Source: Parcubacteria group bacterium GW2011_GWB1_42_6 (lineage in GTDB: Bacteria > Patescibacteriota > Minisyncoccia > Portnoybacterales > GWB1-42-6). Taken from it: DNA of 10,841 nucleotides. The position numbers and the translations under genes are program-made. Location: NCBI GenBank assembly GCA_000997475.1, contig LCEC01000026.1:1-10841 (forward strand), read 5' to 3'. Shown one piece after another: positions 5,335-10,841 of this stretch; positions within the stretch are counted from its first letter, which is position 1; the number at the start of each line of letters is the position of its first letter. A model generated the notes under the pieces. The model made no database searches, was not told the origin of the DNA, and worked only from the letters and a program-made list of their open reading frames with translations.

Positions 5335-5363
5335 TTGCTTAAATTTGGACGATATTGTATAAA
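5335..5363 (+). promoter_or_regulatory. Promoter of the nucleotidyltransferase/phosphoesterase pair
   Basis: TTGCTT (5335-5340), a 17-base spacer, then TATAAA (5358-5363). The first possible ATG of the gene (5363) overlaps this -10 box, which favours the ATG at 5399 as the true start. Confidence 0.5.
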
Positions 5364-5398
5364 TGCGGATAAAAAGCGATTTCCGCCCGAAAAATCAA

Positions 5399-6178
5399 AT
5401 GAGAAAAAATCACTTTTCTTCGCCCCATGATTTTTATTCGGAGAGTTTGAAAGTTTTAAAAAAGACAAATATTCCGTTTATGGTAGGCGGGACTTTCGCC
5501 GTGATGGCCCACACGGGAATCAAGAGAGAAACAAAGGATTTGGATGTTTTTTGCCACCCCGGAGATTATCCAAAAATCCTGAAAATTTTTTCGGATTTGG
5601 GCTACCGCACTCAAACTTTGGACGAACGCTGGATGGTCAAAATACTTAAAGGGAAGTATTTTTTGGACATTATCTTTAACGCGGCCAATGCCGTGACTCC
5701 TGTGACCAAGGATTGGTTTAAGAATTGCCGCAAAGCAAAAATAGCGGGAATAGAAGTTCCGCTTCTTCCGCCCACGGAACTTATTTGGGCAAAAGCATTC
5801 ATTCAAGACAGGCGCAAATATGACGGCGGAGACGTGGTTCATCTGATTTTGAAAAAACACAAAGAAATAAGCTGGAGGCGACTTTTTTTCTATATGGACC
5901 AATATTGGGAAGTTCTATTCTCTCACGTTCTTAATTTCAGATTTATTTATCCTTCCGAAAGAAATATCATTCCTCTTTGGATATTGAAAGAATTGACCGC
6001 CAGGCTTGACCAGCAAATAAAAATAGCTCCTTCAAAAATGAAAATTTGCCGAGGGCGTCTTTTTTCCAGGGGAGACTACCAAATTGATATAGAAAAGTGG
6101 GGATTTGCCGATTTGATCGGCAGTCCGATTTTAACAAGCAACGCCAAACCCGAAGAGCCAAAAAATGAACCGCAATAA
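5399..6178 (+). CDS. Nucleotidyltransferase-fold protein (polymerase beta superfamily type)
   Basis: A 259-residue protein with the nucleotidyltransferase signature: GG (30-31, FMVGGTFAVMAHTG), then TKDLDVF with D47 and D49 as the metal-binding pair, and a candidate third carboxylate D90 (YFLDIIF). The phrase 'GGtfAv..htG..ReTkDLDvf' is typical of the unannotated or AbiEii-like nucleotidyltransferases whose relatives include antitoxin/toxin NTases. Residues 125-155 (PTELIWAKAFIQDRRKYDGGDVVHLI) match the helical part following that domain. The C-terminal 100 residues are not recognised. ATG 5363 is possible but lies in the -10 box, and MRKNHFSS at 5399 is preferred. Its last 14 bases overlap the phosphoesterase gene, so the two are surely translated from one mRNA and may be coupled. 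The substrate is unknown. Confidence 0.8.
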   Translation: MRKNHFSSPHDFYSESLKVLKKTNIPFMVGGTFAVMAHTGIKRETKDLDVFCHPGDYPKILKIFSDLGYRTQTLDERWMVKILKGKYFLDIIFNAANAVTPVTKDWFKNCRKAKIAGIEVPLLPPTELIWAKAFIQDRRKYDGGDVVHLILKKHKEISWRRLFFYMDQYWEVLFSHVLNFRFIYPSERNIIPLWILKELTARLDQQIKIAPSKMKICRGRLFSRGDYQIDIEKWGFADLIGSPILTSNAKPEEPKNEPQ

Positions 6179-6893
6179 AAAAACCCGCGTTGCCGCGATG
6201 GGCGATTTGCATGTGAGCGAAAGCTTGTCTTTTGATTACGGCGAAATATTCGCGCGAATATCCAAAGAAGCCGATGTTCTGGTTCTTTGCGGCGATTTGA
6301 CCGATTTGGGATTGCCCGAAGAAGCAAAAATTCTGGCGCGGCATTTATCCGCTTGCGCGATTCCCGCGATTGGAGTTCTTGGCAACCACGATTTTCACAG
6401 CGGGCGCATTGAAGAAGTGAAAAAAATTTTGTCGGCCGCGAATCTTTTTTTTCTGGATGAAGACAGAAATTTTGAAATAAACAATTTGGGTTTTGCCGGC
6501 GTAAAGGGCTTTGGCGGAGGTTTTGACGAACATATTTTAAGTTTTTTCGGCGAAAAAGGAATCAAAGATTTCGTTTCCGAAGCGCTGAATGAATCGTTAA
6601 AACTTGAAAATTCTTTGCGTACTCTGAATTCGGAAAAAAAGATCGCCATTATGCATTATTCGCCGATTTCCCAAACCGTTAAAGGCGAATCTCTTGAAAT
6701 TTATCCTTTTTTGGGATCTTCGCGCCTGGCCGAAGCGGCGGATCTTTTTGGCGTTGAGGCCGTTTTTCACGGCCATGCCCATTATGGTTCGCTTGAGGGC
6801 CGAACGAAACAAGGAGCCAAAGTTTATAATTGCTGCCTAAAAGTTCTTCGCAAAAAATATCCGCTTAAACCTTATCTGCTGGTTGAAATTTAA
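6165..6893 (+). CDS. Calcineurin-like metallophosphoesterase
   Basis: A 242-residue protein with the complete two-metal phosphoesterase motif set: GDLH (13-16), GDLTDLG (43-49), GNHDF (73-77), H164 (IMHYSP) and GHAH (203-206). These residues bind the dinuclear metal centre that hydrolyses phosphomono- or diesters, or pyrophosphate bonds. The short length and absence of extra domains do not identify the substrate. There is no signal peptide, so it is cytosolic. The start ATG at 6165 lies inside the end of the nucleotidyltransferase gene (14-base overlap, different frame). A nucleotidyl-adding enzyme paired with a phosphoesterase suggests opposing or sequential reactions on the same substrate, which is inference. 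No strong terminator follows. Confidence 0.93.
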   Translation: MNRNKKTRVAAMGDLHVSESLSFDYGEIFARISKEADVLVLCGDLTDLGLPEEAKILARHLSACAIPAIGVLGNHDFHSGRIEEVKKILSAANLFFLDEDRNFEINNLGFAGVKGFGGGFDEHILSFFGEKGIKDFVSEALNESLKLENSLRTLNSEKKIAIMHYSPISQTVKGESLEIYPFLGSSRLAEAADLFGVEAVFHGHAHYGSLEGRTKQGAKVYNCCLKVLRKKYPLKPYLLVEI

Positions 6894-6925
6894 AATTTGC
6901 CCGATGAATTTTTTTAATCCCAAGC

Positions 6926-6954
6926 TTGACTCAAAAATACCTTAATAGTAGGGT
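6926..6954 (+). promoter_or_regulatory. Candidate promoter for the 7028 gene
   Basis: TTGACT (6926-6931), a 17-base spacer, then TAGGGT (6949-6954), a poor -10. The leader is about 65 bases and A-rich. Confidence 0.45.
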
Positions 6955-7027
6955 TAAGACAAATAAAGAGAACATTAACAACTTAAAAATAAACAGATCG
7001 AATAACGCTCAAAGGGAGGTGAAAGAA

Positions 7028-7825
7028 ATGAGCGATAAAAAAACCAATATTCATCATCCTTGCTTGCTTTTAGGCATTAATCCGAACAATCCGAAGATGG
7101 GTTATTTGTTGACAACGCAAAAAGATTGCGAATCGCGATCGAAAATTCCGCGCTTCATAAAGTTTTGTTCGCAATGCGATTCTCCCTGGAGAATCTGCTT
7201 TAGCTGCGCCCGCAAGGGAGGATCTTCGGATTATAAAAAGATCCAGAGCTGGATATCCGGCTTGAAAAGCGAGCTGGAGGAAAAAGAAGCGGCCAGAAGA
7301 TTATTTTCAGGCGTAAATCAAAGCGGCTTTTGTTCTTTCCATGCCTATTGCGGCGAGGAACAGCCGATTCCGCGCTCAAAAGAAGAAATGGCCGCGATTC
7401 TTTTTCCTGAAAAATTTCAAGCTCCGACTAAAACCAAAACACCGGCGTTCGGGCCAATGACCGAGAGCAGAAGATATTATTCTCCTCCTCTCAAATGCGC
7501 CGGTATTGGCCGAACTGTTTCTCCAGAAGAGTTAGAAAAAATAAGGATAAAGGAGAGAGAAGGCCGTCAGATAAAAAAAGGAGGCGAGGGATTGGCTCAA
7601 ATTCAAAAAAAACAGAAGAGAGAAGCAAAAAAGAAGCTGATTGCGCTTGAGGCGGCCAATGTTATTGCCGGCTTATTGGTAGAAAAAATTAAAAAAATAA
7701 ACGAGGAGGACTTGAGACTGCTTTTTTATGGAAATGGATCCGCTCCGGAAGAAATAAGCAAAGAAGCTTCCGATCTGCGGATCGCGGCCGAAAAGATCAT
7801 AGAACTTTTGAAGCAAAATATTTGA
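7028..7825 (+). CDS. Unknown protein with a double CxxC motif and a C-terminal coiled coil
   Basis: A 265-residue soluble protein. The N-terminal half has nine cysteines (12, 34, 47, 50, 57, 60, 102, 108, 157), including the zinc-ribbon-like CSQC-x6-CFSC (47-60) and a second Cys/His group C102-S-F-H105-A-Y-C108. The C-terminal half, from about 165, is strongly charged and helical (EELEKIRIKEREGRQIKKG, then KKQKREAKKKL, then ANVIAGLLVEKIKKINEEDL), consistent with a coiled coil. ATG at 7028 is chosen because GGGAGGTG sits 8-15 bases upstream, the best ribosome site in this part; the frame is open further upstream without support. It has its own promoter candidate and terminator. No family is recognised; zinc binding is inferred from Cys spacing only. 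Confidence 0.82.
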   Translation: MSDKKTNIHHPCLLLGINPNNPKMGYLLTTQKDCESRSKIPRFIKFCSQCDSPWRICFSCARKGGSSDYKKIQSWISGLKSELEEKEAARRLFSGVNQSGFCSFHAYCGEEQPIPRSKEEMAAILFPEKFQAPTKTKTPAFGPMTESRRYYSPPLKCAGIGRTVSPEELEKIRIKEREGRQIKKGGEGLAQIQKKQKREAKKKLIALEAANVIAGLLVEKIKKINEEDLRLLFYGNGSAPEEISKEASDLRIAAEKIIELLKQNI

Positions 7826-7828
7826 CAG

Positions 7829-7861
7829 CCGGCTTATTGGGAAAATAAGCCGGTTTTTTTA
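7829..7861 (+). terminator. Intrinsic terminator after the 7028 gene
   Basis: CCGGCTTATT (7829-7838), loop GGGAA, and AATAAGCCGG (7844-7853) form a perfect 10-bp stem followed by eight Ts. Confidence 0.92.
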
Positions 7862-7871
7862 TTGATATATT

Positions 7872-7923
7872 TTTTGTTGTCAAATATTTTCCAGGCTTTT
7901 TGTTGTCAAATATTTTCCAGGCT
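7872..7923. repeat. Perfect tandem duplication of a 26-bp unit
   Basis: The unit at 7872-7897 (beginning TTTTGTTGTCAAATATTTTC) is repeated without change at 7898-7923. Each copy contains TGTCAAATATTTT, whose reverse complement AAAATATTTGACA also occurs at 7815-7827 across the stop of the preceding gene, on the other side of the terminator. With only two adjoining copies and no spacers it is not a CRISPR. It may be a paired regulator-binding site upstream of the 8033 gene or a replication slip. Confidence 0.75.
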
Positions 7924-7944
7924 GCGTTTTTTGTTTAATATGTA

Positions 7945-7974
7945 TTGACATTTGCCGCCGGTTGGAGTTATTTT
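7945..7974 (+). promoter_or_regulatory. Promoter of the 8033 gene
   Basis: A consensus TTGACA (7945-7950), an 18-base spacer, and TATTTT (7969-7974). The predicted start is close to 7981, so the mRNA would begin with the hairpin at 7980-8003. Confidence 0.6.
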
Positions 7975-7979
7975 TAGTT

Positions 7980-8003
7980 GCCGTTCCGCTTGCCGGAAGC
8001 GGC
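7980..8003 (+). other. Hairpin at the predicted mRNA 5' end of the 8033 gene
   Basis: GCCG-TTCCG pairs with CGGAA-G-CGGC (one bulged G) over a CTTGC loop, a 9-bp stem. Because it sits at the likely transcript start it may stabilise the message; it leaves the ribosome site free. Confidence 0.4.
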
Positions 8004-8032
8004 ATAACAGTTCTTTTGAGAGGTAAGAGGCA

Positions 8033-8383
8033 ATGGATATGAAAAGCAAAATCTTTAGCAAGGTGCCGGATTTTCCGGACATTGAAAAAATCATTCCCAT
8101 ATACGGCCAGAATCCTTCCCTGGAAGGATTCGCTCGCTTAGAAGGAAGATTCGCGCTCTTCGCTTACGCGAAGAAAAATTTTCCTCTTAAGAATATTTTT
8201 CTTAATAACGACGATAATCCGGAAATGATTTCGAGGAGGATAGCTATTTGGCACATGAGTAAAGCCAAACGACTGTCTTTTGAAGAAGTTCTCAATAAAT
8301 TTGACATCTATATCACGCCAGCTGGCGACGGTTGCCACGGCGAGATATGGGTACGAGAGAAAAAGCGCCAGCGATGCGCCTGA
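8033..8383 (+). CDS. Unknown 116-residue protein
   Basis: A soluble protein with a hydrophobic N-terminal region (FPDIEKIIPIYGQNP), a probable helix (GRFALFAYAKKNFP), IFLNNDDNPEMISRRIAIWHMSKAKRLS, and a Gly/Cys-containing end (PAGDGCHGEIWVREKKRQRCA). It has two cysteines, both near the C-terminus, and no signal peptide or membrane segment. ATG 8033 is chosen for the purine-rich GAGAGGTAAGAGG just upstream; an ATG two codons further (MKSKIFSK) is also possible. It is a single-gene unit with its own promoter, 5' hairpin and terminator, preceded by the 26-bp tandem repeat. I do not recognise the family. Confidence 0.78.
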   Translation: MDMKSKIFSKVPDFPDIEKIIPIYGQNPSLEGFARLEGRFALFAYAKKNFPLKNIFLNNDDNPEMISRRIAIWHMSKAKRLSFEEVLNKFDIYITPAGDGCHGEIWVREKKRQRCA

Positions 8384-8390
8384 TCAGCCG

Positions 8391-8421
8391 GCTCCCGCCA
8401 TCAATGCGGGAGCTTTTATTT
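8391..8421 (+). terminator. Intrinsic terminator after the 8033 gene
   Basis: GCTCCCGC (8391-8398), loop CATCAAT (8399-8405), GCGGGAGC (8406-8413), then TTTTATTT. Confidence 0.9.
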
Positions 8422-8448
8422 GATGCCTTGGAATTTTTTTGATATAGT
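8420..8448 (+). promoter_or_regulatory. Candidate promoter of the YbaB gene
   Basis: TTGATG (8420-8425), a 17-base spacer, then TATAGT (8443-8448). The -35 overlaps the T-run of the preceding terminator. CATAAT at 8454-8459 is an alternative -10 without a -35. Confidence 0.45.
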
Positions 8449-8476
8449 ATTGCCATAATGAATAAACAAATAAATC

Positions 8477-8725
8477 ATGTTTGACCAACTGAAACAGCTG
8501 GCGCAGTTAAAAAGCCTGCAAAGCCAAATCGCCAAAGAAAAGTTTGAAGCGGAATTCGACGGAGTTAAAACGGTTGTAAATGGGGGATTGACGATTGAAG
8601 AAATTTCGCTTAATCCCGCCCTCGATTTGCAAAAACAATCGCGCGCCGTGAAAGAATCCGTCAATCGCGCTCTCAAAGAAGCGCAATCGGGCGCCGCCAG
8701 AAAGCTTTCCGAAATGATGAAATAA
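8477..8725 (+). CDS. YbaB/EbfC family nucleoid-associated protein
   Basis: An 82-residue protein with the YbaB/EbfC layout: an N-terminal helix (MFDQLKQLAQLKSLQSQIAKEKFEAE), a beta sheet region with the family-like VKTVVNGGLTIEEISLNP, and a C-terminal helix (KQSRAVKESVNRALKEAQSGAARKLSEMMK). Members form dimers that bind DNA and act as nucleoid-associated or regulatory proteins. It is shorter than the roughly 100 residues usual in other bacteria, mainly at the C-terminus. There is no dnaX or recR beside it, the classical neighbours of ybaB. No Shine-Dalgarno is visible. It lies between two intrinsic terminators, so it is transcribed alone. Confidence 0.85.
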   Translation: MFDQLKQLAQLKSLQSQIAKEKFEAEFDGVKTVVNGGLTIEEISLNPALDLQKQSRAVKESVNRALKEAQSGAARKLSEMMK

Positions 8726-8757
8726 GCTAAAAAATTCGGCATTTTTATCGCGGCTGC

Positions 8758-8800
8758 AAATTCTCTAATACTAATAACTGCGCAGTATTGGAGAATTTTT
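8758..8800 (+). terminator. Intrinsic terminator after the YbaB gene
   Basis: AAATTCTCTAATACT (8758-8772) and AGTATTGGAGAATTT (8784-8798) form a 15-bp stem with one G-U pair over an 11-base loop, followed by TT. The stem is long and the T-run extends its 3' arm. Confidence 0.8.
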
Positions 8801-8813
8801 CATATTGACCGCT

Positions 8814-8842
8814 TTGACATTGCGGGCGCGATAAAATAAGGT
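8814..8842 (+). promoter_or_regulatory. Candidate promoter of the DUF2795 gene
   Basis: TTGACA (8814-8819), a 17-base spacer, then TAAGGT (8837-8842). The -10 is weak; TAAAAT at 8832-8837 is nearby but too close to this -35. Confidence 0.45.
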
Positions 8843-8881
8843 TTATGCGTAAAACTATTTTACCATAAGGAGGTGAATAAA

Positions 8882-9115
8882 ATGGCCGAAGAGAAAATGA
8901 GTTTCAGCCCGGTGCAAATTGAAAAATATTTGGGTGGCCTTGAATTTCCGGCAATCAAAAGGGAAATTGTGGAAAAAGTCAAAAGCAACACGGATGACCA
9001 AAGCGTGATTTCCATGGTTGAAAATCTGCCGGATCAAAAATATAATTCGCCCAATGATATTTGGCTGGAGCTGGGAAAAATGGGAGCCAAAGAATCGGGA
9101 AGCTGCGGATGCTGA
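8882..9115 (+). CDS. DUF2795 domain protein with Cys-containing tail
   Basis: A 77-residue protein. Residues about 12-67 (QIEKYLGGLEFPAIKREIVEKV, then ENLPDQKYNSPNDIWLELGKM) fit the DUF2795 pattern: 'L.g..fPa.k.eiv..a', a variable middle, then 'lPd..y.sp.di...l'. Function of the family is unknown. The end, KESGSCGC, adds two cysteines with nothing else redox-active in the protein. The start at 8882 is fixed by AAGGAGGTG at 8867-8875, a near-perfect Shine-Dalgarno six bases upstream; MNK at 8873 would lie inside that site. The ribosome site suggests high translation. It is a single-gene unit. Confidence 0.85.
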   Translation: MAEEKMSFSPVQIEKYLGGLEFPAIKREIVEKVKSNTDDQSVISMVENLPDQKYNSPNDIWLELGKMGAKESGSCGC

Positions 9116-9129
9116 TAAATTTTTACATA

Positions 9130-9159
9130 TTGACAAGCTTTTTAGTGATGAGCTATTAT
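9130..9159 (+). promoter_or_regulatory. Strong promoter of the secreted-protein gene
   Basis: A consensus TTGACA (9130-9135), an 18-base spacer, and TATTAT (9154-9159). Transcription would start near 9166, giving a leader of about 125 bases. Confidence 0.7.
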
Positions 9160-9160
9160 C

Positions 9161-9255
9161 AAGGTAAGTAGCTTACGGGCTTTGTTTTTGAACATAAATA
9201 AGCCCGAGCTATCTCATTAGTACCTTAACATCGCGAGCCTCCAAGGCTCAACGCG
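9161..9255 (+). promoter_or_regulatory. Structured 5' leader with two hairpins
   Basis: First hairpin: CGGGCTT (9176-9182) pairs with AAGCCCG (9200-9206), extended by TAGCT (9169-9173) with AGCTA (9207-9211). AAGGTA (9161-9166) could add pairing with TACCTT (9221-9226) if transcription starts early enough. Second hairpin: GAGCCT (9235-9240) and AGGCTC (9244-9249), with outer CGC/GCG (9232-9234/9253-9255). There is no T-run, so these are not terminators. The ribosome site at 9277 onwards lies outside both stems. It matches no riboswitch class I can name. Confidence 0.5.
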
Positions 9256-9289
9256 CAGTTCACGCATCATAGCAGAAAGGAGATGGTCT

Positions 9290-9613
9290 ATGAGGGCCAA
9301 ATGCAGTCTCCTCTTTATGATTGCGGTGTTTTTGGCGATGGCAATGACGGGCCCTTCGCTCGCTTTTGCCTTCAAGGCCACCGCAAATGAAACCGTCGCC
9401 GTGCAGTCGGACGTGGTCTCTATGACCTCAATCGTAACGCCCGACGCAGCCGCCACTTCCACCGCCAATTATTCCGGTTTTGGGAATATGGCGGGTATGA
9501 TTTCCGACGTTTCTGCCGTCTATGGCAACCCGAATTCCGGAGCTGCTGATGCTACCGGTTCAGTCGGAAAGAAAAATACGGCGCGCACGGGTCGAATCGC
9601 ACTCGGCGCCTGA
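9290..9613 (+). CDS. Small secreted Ala/Ser/Thr-rich protein of unknown function
   Basis: A 107-residue precursor with a clear signal peptide: basic MRAK, hydrophobic core LLFMIAVFLAMAM, and an AFA-like cleavage site near residue 27 (PSLAFA|FKAT). Cys5 is before the core, so it is not a lipoprotein. The mature part of about 80 residues is rich in Ala, Ser, Thr, Val and Gly, low in charge until the end (GKKNTARTGRIALGA), and has no cysteine, as expected for an exported, perhaps surface-exposed, beta-rich or disordered protein. AAAGGAG lies 7-13 bases before the ATG. A strong promoter, structured leader, good ribosome site and terminator suggest a highly expressed single gene. The G+C appears higher than in the flanks. 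No family is recognised. Confidence 0.78.
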   Translation: MRAKCSLLFMIAVFLAMAMTGPSLAFAFKATANETVAVQSDVVSMTSIVTPDAAATSTANYSGFGNMAGMISDVSAVYGNPNSGAADATGSVGKKNTARTGRIALGA

Positions 9614-9665
9614 ATATCGCGGCGATTCTTTCAATAAAAGAAGAGCCGCGAGCAAATTGAACCTC

Positions 9666-9701
9666 GCCCGAGGGAACAAAAATTCCCCCGGGCATTTTTT
9701 T
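9666..9701 (+). terminator. Intrinsic terminator after the secreted-protein gene
   Basis: GCCCGAGGGAA (9666-9676), loop CAAAAA, and TTCCCCCGGGC (9683-9693) form an 11-bp stem with one A-C mismatch, followed by A and a run of Ts. Confidence 0.87.
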
Positions 9702-9740
9702 ATCCCCAAATCTGTTTTTGTTTTCGCGTTCCCGCCGCGC

Positions 9741-9769
9741 TTGATATTTAAAACCTTATGTTTTAATCT
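9741..9769 (+). promoter_or_regulatory. Promoter of the sugar dehydrogenase gene
   Basis: TTGATA (9741-9746), a 17-base spacer, and TAATCT (9764-9769), 32 bases before the ATG at 9802. Confidence 0.5.
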
Positions 9770-9801
9770 TTTCAATCTTGGTTTCTAATTGCCCGCTTTC
9801 A

Positions 9802-10841
9802 ATGCGAAAAGAAATCATTGCCATCATCATAGTCGTATTGGCAATCGCGGCGGGAATATTGATTTTGATTTTTTTGAATGATTTTAACGGTTCGCGGCAA
9901 AACAGCCCATCTCTTTCGCCTTCCCCGTCTCCCGGCTTGAATTTGGGAGAAAATTTAACGGGTCTGCCCTTAAAAATAGCGGACGGTTTTTCCATTTCAA
10001 TCTTCGCCCAAAATCTCAAAGACGCCCGGGATATGGCTTTTGATTCAATGGGAAATTTATGGGTGAGCCGGCCCGATGAAGGAGTTATAACTCTGATAGA
10101 AATTGAAAATGGCCGGGCCGCGAGGCAAAATGACGTTTTGCGCAATCTAAACAAGCCTCATGGCCTGGCCTTTGATCCCGACACTCCCAATCTTTTATAT
10201 TTTGCCGAGGAAAATAAAATCTCAAAAATTCCCCTGTATTCGGACGCGCCTCCCCAAAAATTAGTTGATTTGCCGTCAGGCGGCAGGCATATCACCAGAA
10301 GTTTGATTTTTGGCGCGGACAAAAGGCTTTATGTTTCAATCGGTTCTTCCTGCGATGTTTGCGTCGAATCGGACAAGCGCCGCGGAACAATTTACTCGAT
10401 GAATCCGGACGGAAGCGATTTTAAAGAATTCGCCTCCGGTTTGCGCAATTCGGTTTTTATGGCGCTTAATCCCGAAACCGAAGAAATTTGGGCCACGGAA
10501 ATGGGGCGCGATTTCTTGGGCGACAATCTGCCGCCCGATGAAATAAATATCATAAAATCGGGAAAAAACTACGGCTGGCCATATTGCTACGGCCAAAGAA
10601 TCGTCGATTCCCGCTTTGAAAACACCGGCGAGCAAATTTGTCCCGCTACCGAAAAAGCGCGTTTGGAAATTCCGGCGCATTCGGCGCCCTTGGGACTGGC
10701 TTTTTCGCCGTTAAATTCAAATTGGCCCAAAGAATACCGAAACAGTCTCTTTGTCGCTTATCATGGTTCATGGAATAGAAACGAGCCTGCCGACTACAAG
10801 ATCGCCAGATTTTCCCTGAATGGAGGGGAACAAACCGATTT
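9802..10841 (+). CDS. Membrane-anchored PQQ-type sugar (sorbosone/glucose) dehydrogenase beta-propeller, partial
   Basis: The frame is open for 346 codons from ATG 9802 to the right edge. An N-terminal membrane anchor (4-25) and a Ser/Pro linker (35-44) precede a beta-propeller of the glucose/L-sorbosone dehydrogenase family, oxidoreductases that use PQQ outside the membrane. Diagnostic segments are GGRHITRSLIFG with H163, YVSIGSSCDVC (177-187), ASGLRNSVFMALNPETEEIW (211-230), MGRDFLGDNLPPDEIN (234-249), YGWPYCYG (257-264) and FVAYHGSWNR (317-326). The Cys pairs (184/187, 262/280) may form disulfides outside the cell. The TTGATA...TAATCT promoter lies just upstream and there is no clear Shine-Dalgarno. 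Whether it still binds PQQ cannot be judged; many short-genome members may be structural propellers. The 3' end is outside the window. Confidence 0.9.
   Translation, partial: MRKEIIAIIIVVLAIAAGILILIFLNDFNGSRQNSPSLSPSPSPGLNLGENLTGLPLKIADGFSISIFAQNLKDARDMAFDSMGNLWVSRPDEGVITLIEIENGRAARQNDVLRNLNKPHGLAFDPDTPNLLYFAEENKISKIPLYSDAPPQKLVDLPSGGRHITRSLIFGADKRLYVSIGSSCDVCVESDKRRGTIYSMNPDGSDFKEFASGLRNSVFMALNPETEEIWATEMGRDFLGDNLPPDEINIIKSGKNYGWPYCYGQRIVDSRFENTGEQICPATEKARLEIPAHSAPLGLAFSPLNSNWPKEYRNSLFVAYHGSWNRNEPADYKIARFSLNGGEQTD

Noticed and set aside
7872..7923. Possible CRISPR array.
   Set aside because: Only two directly adjoining 26-bp units with no spacer and no cas genes nearby.
9756..10154. 132-codon minus-strand frame opposite the sugar dehydrogenase start, and another at 10336-10680.
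   Set aside because: Both lie antisense to the well-supported dehydrogenase frame and have no recognisable motifs.

Overview
The window looks like a piece of a small-genome bacterium of the Candidate Phyla Radiation (Patescibacteria, Parcubacteria-like). This is inferred from gene content and style: an Obg GTPase with no C-terminal extension, a lone RRM RNA-binding protein with a Gly-rich tail, DUF378 and DUF2795 proteins, YbaB, many short genes of unknown function, and short single-gene or two-gene units. TGA is used as a stop (ends of the Obg gene, the gene at 7028 and the gene at 8033), so the code-25 lineages are unlikely.

Layout. Positions 1-846 (minus strand) hold the 5' part of a phage terminase large-subunit gene with an intein inserted at its -IIG|C- site. 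It runs off the left edge, with 282 codons open to base 1. It abuts and overlaps a minus-strand lysyl-oxidase-like gene (818-1285) that loses its C-terminal half at exactly this place. The terminase also looks short at its N-terminus and has different codon habits, so 841-868 is probably a recombination, prophage or assembly junction. From 1286 rightwards every gene is on the plus strand: a small membrane protein (1376), a 122-bp MITE-like element with a 5-bp target duplication (1693-1824), an RRM protein (1962), a small helical protein (2481), Obg (2991), a DUF378 membrane protein (4053), a 49-residue protein with 11 cysteines (4365) followed 17 bp later by a xylose-isomerase-like TIM-barrel protein (4532), a nucleotidyltransferase overlapping a calcineurin-like phosphoesterase (5399/6165), a Cys-pair plus coiled-coil protein (7028), an unknown protein (8033), YbaB (8477), a DUF2795 protein (8882), a secreted Ala/Ser/Thr-rich protein behind a structured leader (9290), and a membrane-anchored sorbosone/glucose dehydrogenase-type beta-propeller that runs off the right edge (9802).

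Organisation. Most units are closed by intrinsic terminators (stem plus T-run), and the next unit usually begins with a sigma70-type promoter placed shortly downstream. Only two close pairs look co-transcribed: the Cys-rich peptide with the TIM-barrel protein, and the nucleotidyltransferase with the phosphoesterase. No rRNA, tRNA or CRISPR array was recognised. The strongest leads for something unusual are the intein-split terminase at a gene-fusion junction, the metallothionein-like peptide in its operon, the MITE-like element, the structured leader at 9161-9255, and the overlapping nucleotidyltransferase/phosphoesterase pair.
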